Assembly (NCBI GenBank): GCA_029975215.1 | Contig: JARKPO010000066.1 | Span: forward strand, 124,001 to 188,000 | Reading direction: 5' to 3' | Length of the DNA: 64,000 bases | Source of the DNA: Levilinea sp. | GTDB lineage: Bacteria; Chloroflexota; Anaerolineae; Anaerolineales; Anaerolineaceae | Part shown: in pieces, positions 9,347-18,311 of the stretch | Numbering within the stretch: position 1 is the first letter of the stretch | Layout: each line of letters begins with the position of its first letter | Translations under genes and position numbers: made by a program | Notes under the pieces: generated by a model | Told to the model about the DNA's origin: nothing | Databases searched by the model: none | Seen by the model: the letters and a program-made list of their open reading frames with translations, nothing else

Positions 9347-9865
9347 ATGCCAAAGAGTGATCAGGGTGTGAATGTGAGCCGTTATACATTGATCCCGCGC
9401 ACGCTGATTTTTATCGTGGACGGCGAGCGGGTGCTGTTATTAAAGGGCGCGCCCAATAAACGGCTGTGGGCTAACCGCTATAACGGCATCGGCGGACATG
9501 TGGAGCGGGGTGAGGACTTGTACGCGGCGGCGCGGCGAGAGCTGATGGAAGAGGCAGGGTTGGAAGCCAACGGCCTGCGCCTGTGCGGGACGGTGATGGT
9601 AGATGCGGACGATCACATGGGCGTGGGAGTTTTTATTTTTCGAGGGGAATTCGCAGGTGGAGAGGTGCGGGCTTCGAGTGAGGGGGAACTGACCTGGGTC
9701 GAGATGGGAAAGTTGGATCAATATGCGCTGGTGGATGATCTGCGTGTGTTAGCGCCGCGGGTGATGCGGCATAGCCCGACGGAACCGCCGTTTCACGCAC
9801 GGTCGTATTATGATGACCAGGATCAACTGGTGGTGGAGATATGCGACCCGACGGTGGTGAGGTAG
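9347..9865 (+). CDS. MutT-like Nudix hydrolase
   Basis: A 172-residue Nudix protein. The Nudix box is complete: GGHVERGEDLYAAARREL then MEEAGL (G-x5-E-x7-REUxEExGU). The preceding LIPRTLIFIVDGERVLLLKG and NRYNGIGGH are typical of 8-oxo-dGTP-type pyrophosphatases. The ATG at 9347 is chosen because GGAGGGA lies just before it; a longer frame from 9299 would run through the terminator hairpin. It converges with rsmD 16 bases away. The exact nucleotide substrate is unknown. Confidence 0.85.
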   Translation: MPKSDQGVNVSRYTLIPRTLIFIVDGERVLLLKGAPNKRLWANRYNGIGGHVERGEDLYAAARRELMEEAGLEANGLRLCGTVMVDADDHMGVGVFIFRGEFAGGEVRASSEGELTWVEMGKLDQYALVDDLRVLAPRVMRHSPTEPPFHARSYYDDQDQLVVEICDPTVVR

Positions 9866-9881
9866 CCAGACTGGGCGGCCC

Positions 9882-10457
9882 CTAGGTTTGCGGTGGGGAT
9901 TGAATCGTTTCGTAGAAGACCAGCAATGTGCTGCCGTAACGGCGCTGGTCAAATTCTACAAAATGAGCGGATTCGATCGGCTGGTATTCCACAGGGTCAA
10001 TTTGAACGATAATCCAGCCTTGAGGATGAAGCCAGGTTGGCTGACCTTCCAGAGCCTGCATAGCCTGAATCCACAGACCTTTATATTGGGGGGGAGCAAT
10101 GAAAATAAAGTCGAAATTGCGGTCAGGGCGCTGACGCAGATGGGCAAAGGCGTCAGTCTGAAGCACCTCAGCGCCCTGATCGAGATGAGTACGTTCGATA
10201 TTGGCGCGGATGGTCTGGATGGCGACGCGATGCAGGTCGATAAAGCGCACATAACTGGCTCCGCGGCTGAGAGCTTCCAGCCCCACACTGCCGGTTCCGC
10301 CAAACAGATCCAATAAAGATGCTTCTTGGATGTCGACCCCCAGGATATTGAAGAGGGCTTCTTTCACTCGGCCCGTGATGGGACGGGTGATGTCACCGGG
10401 GACATCCTGCAGGCGGATGCCGCGGGCTTTGCCAGCAATAATGCGAGGTGCGCTCAA
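9882..10457 (-). CDS. rsmD: 16S rRNA (guanine966-N2)-methyltransferase RsmD
   Basis: A 191-residue Rossmann methyltransferase of the RsmD family, which methylates G966 of 16S rRNA during 30S assembly. The N-terminal RIIAGKARGIRL and ITRPITGRVKEALFNIL are diagnostic. The SAM site is LDLFGGTGSVGLEALSRGA (49-67). Motif IV, normally DPPF/Y in E. coli-type enzymes, reads APPQY (121-125), so the usual acidic residue is absent. The gene overlaps the upstream UroD-family gene by 4 bases (ATGA), implying coupled translation. Confidence 0.88.
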   Translation of the reverse strand: MSAPRIIAGKARGIRLQDVPGDITRPITGRVKEALFNILGVDIQEASLLDLFGGTGSVGLEALSRGASYVRFIDLHRVAIQTIRANIERTHLDQGAEVLQTDAFAHLRQRPDRNFDFIFIAPPQYKGLWIQAMQALEGQPTWLHPQGWIIVQIDPVEYQPIESAHFVEFDQRRYGSTLLVFYETIQSPPQT

Positions 10458-11476
10458 ACTTTTGCTCCCAGAGAACCAGTGGAATTTTTCAGCACGCTGC
10501 GGCGCGCAGCCAGGATGTTACCATGAGGGGCGGTAATGGGCAAGACGCAGCCTGTGCCGAGGATAAAGCGTTGTCCCTGAGTTTCAGAAATGGCCATTCG
10601 AGCTTCTTCATGCACCTGGCGCGGAGTTCCTAAAACCATGCTGTCCCATTGGCGCAGACCTCCACAGACCACGCCGGGAAATTTATCCTTGGCGACGGCC
10701 AGCGTGGGTGGAGTGGTTCGGTCGTGCCAGTTGATGATTTGCACTGGGTAATCCTGAACGGTGTCGAACATTACATGTTCACCGTGCAGGTGAAGCATAT
10801 TAGCCCACAGCCCGCGGGATGCTTCAAGCACTTTAAGGTCGTAGAATTTTCCGAACGTTTTGAATTCCTCTTCGGATAGGAGGCCGTATTGGGCATACTG
10901 AACAGCGTAGAAAATGCCGTCTATGCCTGTTTTGGCGGCTTCTTCGATGAACTGTAGGGTGGATTGGGTGATAATTTCCAGTCCGGCATGGAGGACTTGG
11001 GGGTATTCGCGCAAAAAGGCGACCAGATTCTGTTTTCCGAGCAAATTCTTAGCTTGAGAAAGCGGGCTGAAAATGGTTTGCAGGATGGGGGTAGTGTGCT
11101 GGTATTCGGCAACGAGCAAACGCAGGCAGGTGATTTGATCATTAAGGCTGCCCTGACGGGGATCAAGAGGACGAATTCTTGCCCAATCTTCGGGAAGACG
11201 GATGGGGTATCGGGTATATTCGCGAGTGCCCTCAGGGTTGCCGCGCCATTCATCGCGAGCGCCCCAATCCGTGACGCAAAAGGAGGAGGCGGGGGTAACT
11301 TTGATCAGGTCAAAGTCGTAGGTATTTTGAAATTGGATTACTGCGGCGGCCAGACTTTCGGGGGTCTGGTCGTCGACGGGGAAATGCCGCCACAGGGCGA
11401 CAGGGACCTGGTCGGGGGTCTGGCCGTTGAGACAAGTCTCCAAACGGTCACGGTGGGTGACTGCAGGGGTTGGCAT
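10454..11476 (-). CDS. Uroporphyrinogen decarboxylase family protein
   Basis: A 340-residue TIM-barrel protein of the URO-D superfamily. PDQVPVALWRHFPVDDQ near the N terminus, FDLIKVTPASSFCVTDWG, LHLHGEHVMF and the C-terminal GQRFILGTGCVLPITAPHGN match the family. The canonical HemE active-site arginine motif (RQAGR) is absent, so it is unlikely to be the haem enzyme; relatives include methyltransferase-like and other uncharacterised members. The start follows CAGGAGGG. It lies between a BchI-like ATPase (30-base gap) and rsmD (4-base overlap). Substrate unknown. Confidence 0.8.
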   Translation of the reverse strand: MPTPAVTHRDRLETCLNGQTPDQVPVALWRHFPVDDQTPESLAAAVIQFQNTYDFDLIKVTPASSFCVTDWGARDEWRGNPEGTREYTRYPIRLPEDWARIRPLDPRQGSLNDQITCLRLLVAEYQHTTPILQTIFSPLSQAKNLLGKQNLVAFLREYPQVLHAGLEIITQSTLQFIEEAAKTGIDGIFYAVQYAQYGLLSEEEFKTFGKFYDLKVLEASRGLWANMLHLHGEHVMFDTVQDYPVQIINWHDRTTPPTLAVAKDKFPGVVCGGLRQWDSMVLGTPRQVHEEARMAISETQGQRFILGTGCVLPITAPHGNILAARRSVLKNSTGSLGAKV

Positions 11477-11506
11477 GGATTTCCCTCCTGGTGTTATGCA
11501 AAGCAG

Positions 11507-12718
11507 CTATTCTGAATCTGAGCGAGGATCCAACATGTGCAGAAATTTATAGAGTTGGGCGTCTTCGCGTTTACGTTCAGCGAAATAATCTTCCATAAAA
11601 GGCGAGCGGCGCAGGCGCAAGGCCATAGGGCTGACCGTGCGGATGTCATCAAGAGTGACGGTTGTGCGTGAATCAGCGGCGGCAAGGGCGCGTGCGGCTT
11701 CAAACAAGGTGATTTCTGCGCGAAGCGAATCGATGCGCAGTTTTTGAATAAGGCGGATGCCGGCTTCGGCGACCTGCGGTGGAATTTCGACCTGTCGGAG
11801 CATGCCGCGGGCATAGGTGACCTCATCGCGGGCAATGAGGGTTTCCTGGTTGTACTGTTGGATGAACTGGCGCGGCTGAATGCGATAAGCGCGCGTGCGG
11901 CGGTAGGCTTCCAGCCGTTCTTGAGCTTCACTGAGGCCGCGGACGATGACCCGCAGGCCGAAACGATCCAAAATTTGGGGGCGGAGGCGACCTTCTTCTG
12001 GATTCATAGAGCCGATGAGGGTGAAGCGAGCGTTGTAGGAGGCGGTGATAGGGCCGCGGCGAACCGTGTAAGTTCCCAAAGCAGCGGCATCCAGGATAGC
12101 ATCCACAATTTCATCATCCAGCAGGTTGACTTCGTCCACGTAAAGGATATTCTGATCTGCATGGGCCAGGATGCCGCGCTTCAGGCGCATACGGTCATGA
12201 ATGACGGCGCGCTCATCCAACCCACCGACCACATCTTCGATACGGGAATTAAGAGGCAGTTCGACCAGACGAACCGGTTCCTTGACGACCAGGGACCGAC
12301 CTTCAGCGTACTTACGCGCGCAGTCAGGGCAAACAGCGTCAATGCCGCCTGCTTCCACATCCTCAGGCAGGCAGCCGTAAAAGCAGGAACTGCGTTCGAT
12401 GTCGGGGAGAAGATTCAGCAGACTGCGCACGGCGGTGGTTTTTCCGGTGCCGCGCGGTCCAACTAGCAGCACGCCGCCAACCAGCGGGTTGATGACTGAA
12501 AGGAGCAGAGCCAGCTTCATCTCGGTTTGCCCGACCAACCCCAGGAAGGGGAAGGGAAGGGCTTCTGCCAGACCGGACTCTTGTTGGGGCTGCTCGGTGG
12601 CCACGGATTTTCCAGAAACCAGATCCATCAGCTCCTTCAGAGAACGCACCGAAGGGGTTGGCTGCGGCTGTTCGGAAGGGTAAGTTTGGGGCCGGTCAGA
12701 CGGGCTTAGGTCTGGCAT
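11507..12718 (-). CDS. Magnesium-chelatase subunit I-like AAA+ ATPase
   Basis: A 403-residue AAA+ protein of the BchI/ChlI class. About 50 low-complexity residues precede PFPFLGLVGQTEMKLALLLS. Walker A is GPRGTGKTT (87-95), Walker B ILYVDEVNLL (191-200), sensor 1 ARFTLIGSMNPEEG, and ILDRFGLRV follows. A cysteine quartet, Cys112, Cys116, Cys130 and Cys133 (CPDC), lies in the insert after Walker A and looks like a zinc knuckle. No BchD or BchH subunit lies in the window, so the partner (a VWA protein in most such systems) is elsewhere or absent. Chelatase activity is not established. Confidence 0.8.
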   Translation of the reverse strand: MPDLSPSDRPQTYPSEQPQPTPSVRSLKELMDLVSGKSVATEQPQQESGLAEALPFPFLGLVGQTEMKLALLLSVINPLVGGVLLVGPRGTGKTTAVRSLLNLLPDIERSSCFYGCLPEDVEAGGIDAVCPDCARKYAEGRSLVVKEPVRLVELPLNSRIEDVVGGLDERAVIHDRMRLKRGILAHADQNILYVDEVNLLDDEIVDAILDAAALGTYTVRRGPITASYNARFTLIGSMNPEEGRLRPQILDRFGLRVIVRGLSEAQERLEAYRRTRAYRIQPRQFIQQYNQETLIARDEVTYARGMLRQVEIPPQVAEAGIRLIQKLRIDSLRAEITLFEAARALAAADSRTTVTLDDIRTVSPMALRLRRSPFMEDYFAERKREDAQLYKFLHMLDPRSDSE

Positions 12719-12762
12719 TTTTCACCTCAACTGAGTCGGGCTGCAGATGATTTTCTGACCTT

Positions 12763-12771
12763 ATTGTAGCA
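12763..12771 (-). promoter_or_regulatory. Extended -10 promoter for the BchI-like gene
   Basis: On the minus strand TGCTACAAT (TGn plus TACAAT) lies about 45 bases before the ATG. No -35 at normal spacing is seen. Confidence 0.35.
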
Positions 12772-12812
12772 AAGAAAAGGATCAAGAAAAGCCAAAAAAA
12801 ACCGATGTGGTT

Positions 12813-13271
12813 CTACACAGCGATGTCTGAATAGGTCCAATAACGGTTTGCCAGGAAATTCCAGAACATCACCACCAAAATAGCCAGAGCAAGGGTGACA
12901 TTGTGACCGATGGTAGTGGGGCTGAGGAGAAAATCGGCAGGGAAGAGCCGAGCACTAAGCTGGATGAAGGGAATCTCCAGAAGGGCAAACATGACCACTC
13001 GGATACCCAGACCAAAAACAGAAACGATGACGAATTGGGTGAGCTGCTTGGCGATGGGTTTGCTGCGTGAATCTGGATAGGTCCAGTAGCGGTTCCAGAC
13101 GAAGTTGCTGATGACGGCGGCAGTAAAAGAAACCGCCGAGGCCCAAATGGCGGCAATGGGGGTTAGACCAACCAGGAGGTTGAAAAAGCCAAAATCCACC
13201 ACGGCACCGATGGCACCAACGATGGCAAAGCGGATAAAACGGCTGCGCTCTTTTGGATTTGTGATGATCAC
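12813..13271 (-). CDS. GtrA-family membrane protein
   Basis: A 152-residue protein with four hydrophobic helices. [17 protein letters not shown] and the twin [10 protein letters not shown] / [10 protein letters not shown] motifs after helices 2 and 4 are classic GtrA signatures. Characterised GtrA proteins help move lipid-linked sugars across the membrane or assist glycosyltransferases. The GTG at 13271 is chosen: it overlaps the stop of the upstream dehydratase as GTGA, and the length matches the family. A longer frame to 13346 would lie wholly inside the upstream gene. The pairing with a nucleotide-sugar enzyme suggests a role in surface glycan decoration. Confidence 0.82.
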   Translation of the reverse strand: MIITNPKERSRFIRFAIVGAIGAVVDFGFFNLLVGLTPIAAIWASAVSFTAAVISNFVWNRYWTYPDSRSKPIAKQLTQFVIVSVFGLGIRVVMFALLEIPFIQLSARLFPADFLLSPTTIGHNVTLALAILVVMFWNFLANRYWTYSDIAV

Positions 13272-14227
13272 GCCAAGCCCATTTTTCTTTGGAAGTAAGG
13301 CACCGTTCTGCGAATGCCTTCGTCCAATGATACTTCTGGATTCCATTTTAAGATTTCCTTTGCACGGGTGATATCTGGCTGCCGCATTTCGGGATCATGT
13401 TCAACGCGGAGGGTGGGCATGTGGATGATTCCGGCCTTGTTGCCAATAATCTCGTTGATGGTGCGAGCAAACTCCAGAATGCTTATTTCGGATGGGTTTC
13501 CGATGTTGACGGGCATGTGCTCATCGGAGAGTAAGAGGCGGTAGATGCCTTCAATGAGGTCGCTGACAAAGCAGAATGAGCGAGTCTGTTTGCCTTCTCC
13601 GTAGACGGTCAACGGCTCACCGCGCAGGGCTTGCTGGATGAAGTTTGGGACAACGCGGCCGTCATCCTGACGCATACGGGGGCCGTAGGTGTTAAAGATG
13701 CGCACAATACGGGTGTCGATACCGTGGTAACGGTGGTAGGCGGTGGTGAGGGCTTCGGCAAAGCGCTTAGCCTCATCATAAACAGAGCGGATGCCGGTGG
13801 GGTCACAGTGACCCCAGTAGGTCTCTTTTTGCGGGTGCTCTTCTGGGTCGCCGTAAATTTCACTGGTGGAAGCCAGCAGATAGCGGGCGTCGTGGGCCCG
13901 GGCTACGCCCAGGGTGTTGTGTGTGCCGAGGGCGCCGGCTTTCATGGTCTGGATGGGGAGGTTGACATAACCGAAGGGAGAGGCCGGGTTGGGGCTGGCT
14001 GGTGAGGCAAAGTGCATCACTGCATCCACTTTGCCGGGGACGAAAATGAAATTGGATACATCATGACGGATAAATTCAAAACGAGGGTTGCCTGTGAGGT
14101 GGGCGAGATTGTCGGGGCTGCCCGTGACAAAGTTGTCCATGCCGATCACGCTGTGACCTTCTTGCAGCAGCCGCTCGCAAAGATGAGAACCGAGAAAGCC
14201 AGCCGCGCCGGTGATGAGAACTCGCAT
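13268..14227 (-). CDS. uxs: UDP-glucuronate decarboxylase (UXS-type extended SDR)
   Basis: A 319-residue extended short-chain dehydrogenase that would convert UDP-glucuronate to UDP-xylose in the cytoplasm. [10 protein letters not shown] is the NAD-binding glycine motif, then [19 protein letters not shown] and [20 protein letters not shown], followed by SVYDEAKR (catalytic Tyr and Lys), are specific to UXS rather than to dTDP-glucose dehydratase or GalE. Full length. It is translationally coupled to GtrA. RBS AGGAG precedes the ATG. Confidence 0.88.
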   Translation of the reverse strand: MRVLITGAAGFLGSHLCERLLQEGHSVIGMDNFVTGSPDNLAHLTGNPRFEFIRHDVSNFIFVPGKVDAVMHFASPASPNPASPFGYVNLPIQTMKAGALGTHNTLGVARAHDARYLLASTSEIYGDPEEHPQKETYWGHCDPTGIRSVYDEAKRFAEALTTAYHRYHGIDTRIVRIFNTYGPRMRQDDGRVVPNFIQQALRGEPLTVYGEGKQTRSFCFVSDLIEGIYRLLLSDEHMPVNIGNPSEISILEFARTINEIIGNKAGIIHMPTLRVEHDPEMRQPDITRAKEILKWNPEVSLDEGIRRTVPYFQRKMGLA

Positions 14228-14248
14228 ATCCTGCTCCTTTTGTGTAGG

Positions 14249-15898
14249 TTACTTCCAATCAATCCGACCGATCGATCCATCTCCGGTCACCTGTTGGCTT
14301 TGGCCGGTCAGTGGATTGACCAAATGTAAATTGCCTTGATAATAGACTGCAATCCAGGGATCGGAATCACCCTGAGGCTGCGGTCCCCAGACGACTTTTT
14401 GGGGATCCAGACCGGGTGAGCCGGAATCTGGGAAGAGCGTGGTTTTATTGGAGCCATCACGGTCCATGACTACCAAGCGGTAGCGGCTGGAGTCGCTTTG
14501 TTCGGGGAAGATGGCCTGCAGATAGGCGATTAGTCCCTGCAGGCGAGGGTTTCCGCCGGTGTAGGGGGTGGGATAGGCGAACATACCGCTGGGAGACACC
14601 ATGGGAATGGCCTGGGCTTGAGAACGGTTCACCACCAGAGCGGTAAGGTCGAACAGTGGCGAGGCTTCGTCGCTGGATAGGCCAGGGAGGGGTGTGTGCC
14701 CCACGGTGAACAAGACGCGGCTGTCAGAAGACCACCCCAGGCCGGGAACCCAGGCCCAATCCCCGCGGGTTTGGAAGGGAATGATATCCAGTAAGGGGAT
14801 TAATTGCTGGGTATCCACATCCACCAGACCCACGCTGTCAGGACGTGCGTAGGCCAGTTCTTTGCCTTGCGGCGACCAGGCATAGGTGGTTCCCCACCAA
14901 CCGTAGATACCGCCGGAGCTGGCTGGAAGAATCTCTTCCTGCTTGACCACCCGACCCGAATTGTTGAAGGAAACACGCTGCAAGTCGTTGTTGGCCTGCC
15001 AACCCGGGGCGGTGGAACGGGGTTCTACAGTGGAATAAACCACTGATAATTGACTGTAGGGAACCCAATCGGCAAAATGGATGACATTCTTGGCCTTGAG
15101 GTCCACGGGCACCGGGTTTTCACCGGTGACGCGCACTGCCCATAGGCTGTTGATATCCTGGCTCTCGGCAGCGGGATTGGGGGCGGCTTTGCGGGTGTAT
15201 AGGAGCCATTCACCGTTGGCGGAAAGGGCAAACACACGCCCGTCCAGATCTCCGGTGGTGACGACGGGTCGGCGGGTTCCTGTGGTGCCTTCCATGACCC
15301 AGGCATTTCCGGCGGTGAGATATGCCAGGCGGCCAGAGATGGTGATGGGGATGAAGGGGGTTTGGACGCCGACCATGAGGATTTCGGGGCGGGCTTCGGA
15401 AAGTACCAGAGTTTTGAAAATGGTGCGGGAGATTTCTACATCGTTCTCAAACACACGGCGGTAAGTGATTTGCTGAACACCGTTTTGCCCAGGCTGAATC
15501 TGCATGGTCTGGCCGTCAGGCAGGGATTCATTATAGACCGTTTGAGTCTCAAAAGCGATGGTGGTTTCTTCCACCTCAAACTCTTCGCGTACGCGGGTGA
15601 CCTGGATGGAGGCGGCACTGGTGAGGGCGGTGAAAGAAGGCGGCTCCACACGGTCCAGCGTGCCCAGAGTGATGCCTGCTTTTTCAAGGGCGGTCTGTAC
15701 GGTGGCGCCAGCCGGGAGGTTGACCTGTTTCTGCTGGCCGTCGGCAATGATGGTGGCTGTGATGGCTGCCGCCTCTGCCGGCTGGCTGGCAGGGGTACAA
15801 CCCGTGAGTGCGAGGAGAAAGAAGAGTGAGCAGAACCAGAGACACAACCACAGCCTGGACGTTGATTTGGAGATGCTCTTTTGGATGGTCTGCCCCAT
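14249..15898 (-). CDS. Lipoprotein with DUF348, G5 and beta-propeller domains
   Basis: A 549-residue predicted lipoprotein: signal helix then LALTGC with Cys34 as lipidation site. Residues about 46-85 (ITATIIADGQQKQVNLPAGA onward) look like DUF348; about 103-178 (EFEVEETTIAFETQ, TYRRVFENDVE) like a G5 domain; the remainder contains repeated YLTAGNAWVMEG, ALSANGEWLLYTRK, WSPQGKELAYARPD and GLGWSSDSRVLFT blades, typical of a PD40/TolB-like propeller. DUF348-G5 normally occurs in cell-wall-binding proteins. The ATG at 15898 is preferred to an upstream in-frame TTG (15919) without an RBS. Function unknown; probably wall- or glycan-associated. Confidence 0.75.
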   Translation of the reverse strand: MGQTIQKSISKSTSRLWLCLWFCSLFFLLALTGCTPASQPAEAAAITATIIADGQQKQVNLPAGATVQTALEKAGITLGTLDRVEPPSFTALTSAASIQVTRVREEFEVEETTIAFETQTVYNESLPDGQTMQIQPGQNGVQQITYRRVFENDVEISRTIFKTLVLSEARPEILMVGVQTPFIPITISGRLAYLTAGNAWVMEGTTGTRRPVVTTGDLDGRVFALSANGEWLLYTRKAAPNPAAESQDINSLWAVRVTGENPVPVDLKAKNVIHFADWVPYSQLSVVYSTVEPRSTAPGWQANNDLQRVSFNNSGRVVKQEEILPASSGGIYGWWGTTYAWSPQGKELAYARPDSVGLVDVDTQQLIPLLDIIPFQTRGDWAWVPGLGWSSDSRVLFTVGHTPLPGLSSDEASPLFDLTALVVNRSQAQAIPMVSPSGMFAYPTPYTGGNPRLQGLIAYLQAIFPEQSDSSRYRLVVMDRDGSNKTTLFPDSGSPGLDPQKVVWGPQPQGDSDPWIAVYYQGNLHLVNPLTGQSQQVTGDGSIGRIDWK

Positions 15899-15946
15899 AG
15901 TTGGTTCCCAGAATTTCAAATCAAATCGAGTATAATCAGATTTCGT

Positions 15947-16519
15947 TTATTGGCGGACGCCGGTTAACGAGAGGGTACCGCTGCCGACAGTGACGCCGGT
16001 GATACGCAGGCCGGTGGCGGAGGCGCCATACGAGCCTGAGAGAGCCTGGTTTACCACGGCCGAGATGGACTCTTTCATGCTGTCGGGGGCGTTGATGCTG
16101 CCCAGCTTGACGGTGACCAGAGAAGCCTGAATATTGCCTTCTGCTGAAGCGTTGAGAGTGAGGGCTAATTCTACCGGCGATTGGATCGGCCCCTGGACAT
16201 ATTGGGCGTTGACCAGAACCTGACCGTCACGTAAAAAGACCTGTGGAGCGGAAAGCCCTAGATCAGGATTGGCGGCGAAAAAGACGCTTGTATACGAAGT
16301 GATTTGGGTTTCATCCAACACCACTGTAACAGGCTCGCCTGACTGGGCTTGCTCGAAAGCAGCGATAACCGTAGCCTCAAGGCTGTCGGCCGCCTCCTGA
16401 GAAATCGGAATAGGCTGAGGAGTGGGTGGGGCTGCCTGGCGCGTAGGCAGATTGCAGGCCAGCGCGGCGAGTGCGAGGGCTGCCAGGCCCATGAGTATGC
16501 GGAAGGGTTTATTTTTCAT
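15947..16519 (-). CDS. Small lipoprotein of unknown function
   Basis: A 190-residue protein with a signal peptide and lipobox ALACN (Cys near residue 22), then a Pro/Thr-rich spacer. The mature part is beta-rich and ends TGVTVGSGTLSLTGVRQ, vaguely like DUF2993/LmeA phospholipid-binding proteins, but I would not assign the family. Start: ATG at 16519 directly after an in-frame GTG, with AAGG spaced properly. It sits 48 bases upstream of the DUF348-G5-propeller lipoprotein and is probably co-transcribed with it. Confidence 0.7.
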   Translation of the reverse strand: MKNKPFRILMGLAALALAALACNLPTRQAAPPTPQPIPISQEAADSLEATVIAAFEQAQSGEPVTVVLDETQITSYTSVFFAANPDLGLSAPQVFLRDGQVLVNAQYVQGPIQSPVELALTLNASAEGNIQASLVTVKLGSINAPDSMKESISAVVNQALSGSYGASATGLRITGVTVGSGTLSLTGVRQ

Positions 16520-16637
16520 CACAGTACCTTATAATGATTAAGCAGAAGCTGCTTTTATTTCCGGTTATTCAAGCGGCGCAGTCCGAGATTGGAACCGGTT
16601 TACCAAAACTCGTGAGGACAACAGGCTCTATTATAGC

Positions 16638-17210
16638 ATGAGTGATACCGTTGAATCTTCTCTACCGTTAAATCTTGAAGCCTGCCTGGAGGGGATGTTG
16701 TTTGTGTCTCCGGGGTCGGTGACAGTTGTGCAATTGGGTGAGGCGCTAGGTCTGAAGCCGCAGGAGGTTGAAGAGGGGCTTCACCAACTGGAGGTGACTC
16801 TGGCTGCGCGCGGTTTGCGTTTACAGTGGCACGCTGGGCGGGTGCAGTTGACTACGGCGCCGGAACTGGCCCCTTTGATTGAGCGGTATTTAGGTCTGGA
16901 GGCTACCGCACGGTTAAGCCGGGCAGCTTTGGAGACTTTGGCGATCATCGCCTATCGGCAGCCAATCACCCGTCCAGGGGTAGACGCGATTCGTGGAGTG
17001 AACAGCGACGGCGTTATGAAGAGCCTGTTGAGCAAGGGGCTGCTGCAGGAGGTGGGACGTGCCGAAGGCCCTGGGCGGCCGATTCTATACAGCACGACGT
17101 CTGAATTTTTGCAGCATTTTGGATTGTCATCTATTGCGGAACTGCCTCCGTTTGAGTTGGAGACGTTTGCCGAAGGTGAAGCTGAAAGTAACCGGCTGCT
17201 TAAGGATTAG
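16638..17210 (+). CDS. scpB: Segregation and condensation protein ScpB
   Basis: A 190-residue ScpB, the winged-helix kleisin partner of SMC-ScpA in chromosome condensation. LEGMLFVSPGSVTVVQLGEA and the C-terminal LSRAALETLAIIAYRQPITR, EAIRGV-like DAIRGVNSDGVMKSLL and GRPILYSTTSEFLQHFGL are diagnostic. There is no Shine-Dalgarno sequence near the ATG, and a TATTAT lies only 4 bases before it, so the message may be nearly leaderless. scpA is not in the window. The next gene starts 17 bases downstream, the common scpB-rluB order. Confidence 0.92.
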   Translation: MSDTVESSLPLNLEACLEGMLFVSPGSVTVVQLGEALGLKPQEVEEGLHQLEVTLAARGLRLQWHAGRVQLTTAPELAPLIERYLGLEATARLSRAALETLAIIAYRQPITRPGVDAIRGVNSDGVMKSLLSKGLLQEVGRAEGPGRPILYSTTSEFLQHFGLSSIAELPPFELETFAEGEAESNRLLKD

Positions 17211-17227
17211 GATAAAAAGAGGAATTT

Positions 17228-18292
17228 ATGGAAGAGCGCGTTCAGAAGATCTTGTCCCGGGCGGGTTTTGGCTCGCGCCGGTCATGTGAAGAGTTGATCA
17301 CGGCGGGCCGGGTGCGAGTGAATGGAAAATTGGCCGAATTGGGTATGAAAGCGGACGCCAGCAAAGATACCCTTACCGTAGACGGCAATTTGATTCCTAA
17401 AGAAGAGCCTAAACGCTACATCGCTTTGCACAAGCCGCGCGGGGTGCTTTCGGATGTAGACCCGGCGGATCCGCGGCCCACGGTGCGCGATTTGGTGCCA
17501 GTGCACGGCCACTTGTACGCCGTTGGACGGTTGGATTTGGACAGTGAGGGGTTAATCCTGCTGACCAACGACGGCGAATTGGCCAACCGGCTGACGCACC
17601 CCCGCTACGGACACGAAAAAGAATACCGGGTCTTGGTGGCGACGAAGCCGGATGCGGAGCAGTTGGAAACCTGGCGGCGCGGAGTGGTTTTGGAAGATGG
17701 GTACAAAACGGCCCCCGCAGTGGTGCAGCTGGAGGGCACGGCTACCAAAGGTGCCTGGCTGCGGGTCATTTTGCGCGAAGGCCGAAAACGCCAGATTCGC
17801 GAAGTTGGCTCACGCATTGGACTGCCAGTGCAGCGTATCATCCGCGTGCGGATTGGTTCGCTGCTGCTGGGAAATTTACGCGAGCGGGAATGGCGAGATT
17901 TGAACGCGGACGAGGTACGGCAGCTTAAGAAGACCGGCGGTCAAGAGGCCGGCCCGCGGCGGGTGGATCCGCGCCGGAACTTGAAGCCCAAATGGGGAGG
18001 AGGGGGCGAAGCGGAAGGTGCAGGAGGGCGGCGGAGTGCACCCTCGGCGCAAAAGCCGCGCAGCGACCGCGGTCAGAGGCCGGCTGCTGGCCCCGGGGGC
18101 AGCGGACGGACACGCAGCAGCGACCGCCCGAGTTCGGGTGAGCGCCCATTTGGGCGCGGCGATGGCGGTGCCCGACCTGCACCACGCAGCAGCGACCGAC
18201 CAGGCTCGGGTGAACAACGCCCATTTGGACGCAATGACGGCGTCGCCCGGCCTGCGCCACGCAACCCCAGACCTAACCGGCCGAAGCGTTGA
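17228..18292 (+). CDS. rluB: RluB-type rRNA pseudouridine synthase with basic C-terminal tail
   Basis: A 354-residue protein. Residues 1-60 form an S4 RNA-binding domain (VQKILSRAGFGSRRSCEELI). The catalytic domain has GRLDLDSEGLILLTNDGELA with the conserved Asp, then EYRVLV and LREGRKRQIREV. The RluB group modifies 23S rRNA near U2605. From about residue 240 the protein becomes a disordered Arg/Gly/Pro/Ser tail with two imperfect copies of SSDRPxSGExxPFGRxDGxARPAPR, presumably a nonspecific RNA-binding extension; ordinary RluB tails are also basic but this one is repeat-built. RBS GAGGAA precedes the start. Confidence 0.88.
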   Translation: MEERVQKILSRAGFGSRRSCEELITAGRVRVNGKLAELGMKADASKDTLTVDGNLIPKEEPKRYIALHKPRGVLSDVDPADPRPTVRDLVPVHGHLYAVGRLDLDSEGLILLTNDGELANRLTHPRYGHEKEYRVLVATKPDAEQLETWRRGVVLEDGYKTAPAVVQLEGTATKGAWLRVILREGRKRQIREVGSRIGLPVQRIIRVRIGSLLLGNLREREWRDLNADEVRQLKKTGGQEAGPRRVDPRRNLKPKWGGGGEAEGAGGRRSAPSAQKPRSDRGQRPAAGPGGSGRTRSSDRPSSGERPFGRGDGGARPAPRSSDRPGSGEQRPFGRNDGVARPAPRNPRPNRPKR

Positions 18293-18311
18293 GAAGTATC
18301 TATGAACAAAG

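Noticed and set aside
13272..13346. A longer GtrA product starting at 13346
   Set aside because: The extension lies entirely inside the dehydratase gene, and the GTGA overlap start gives the normal family length.
16629..16634. Leaderless transcription of scpB from TATTAT
   Set aside because: The -10 ends only 4 bases before the ATG, too near for a start exactly at the A, and there is no -35. Not listed as a promoter.
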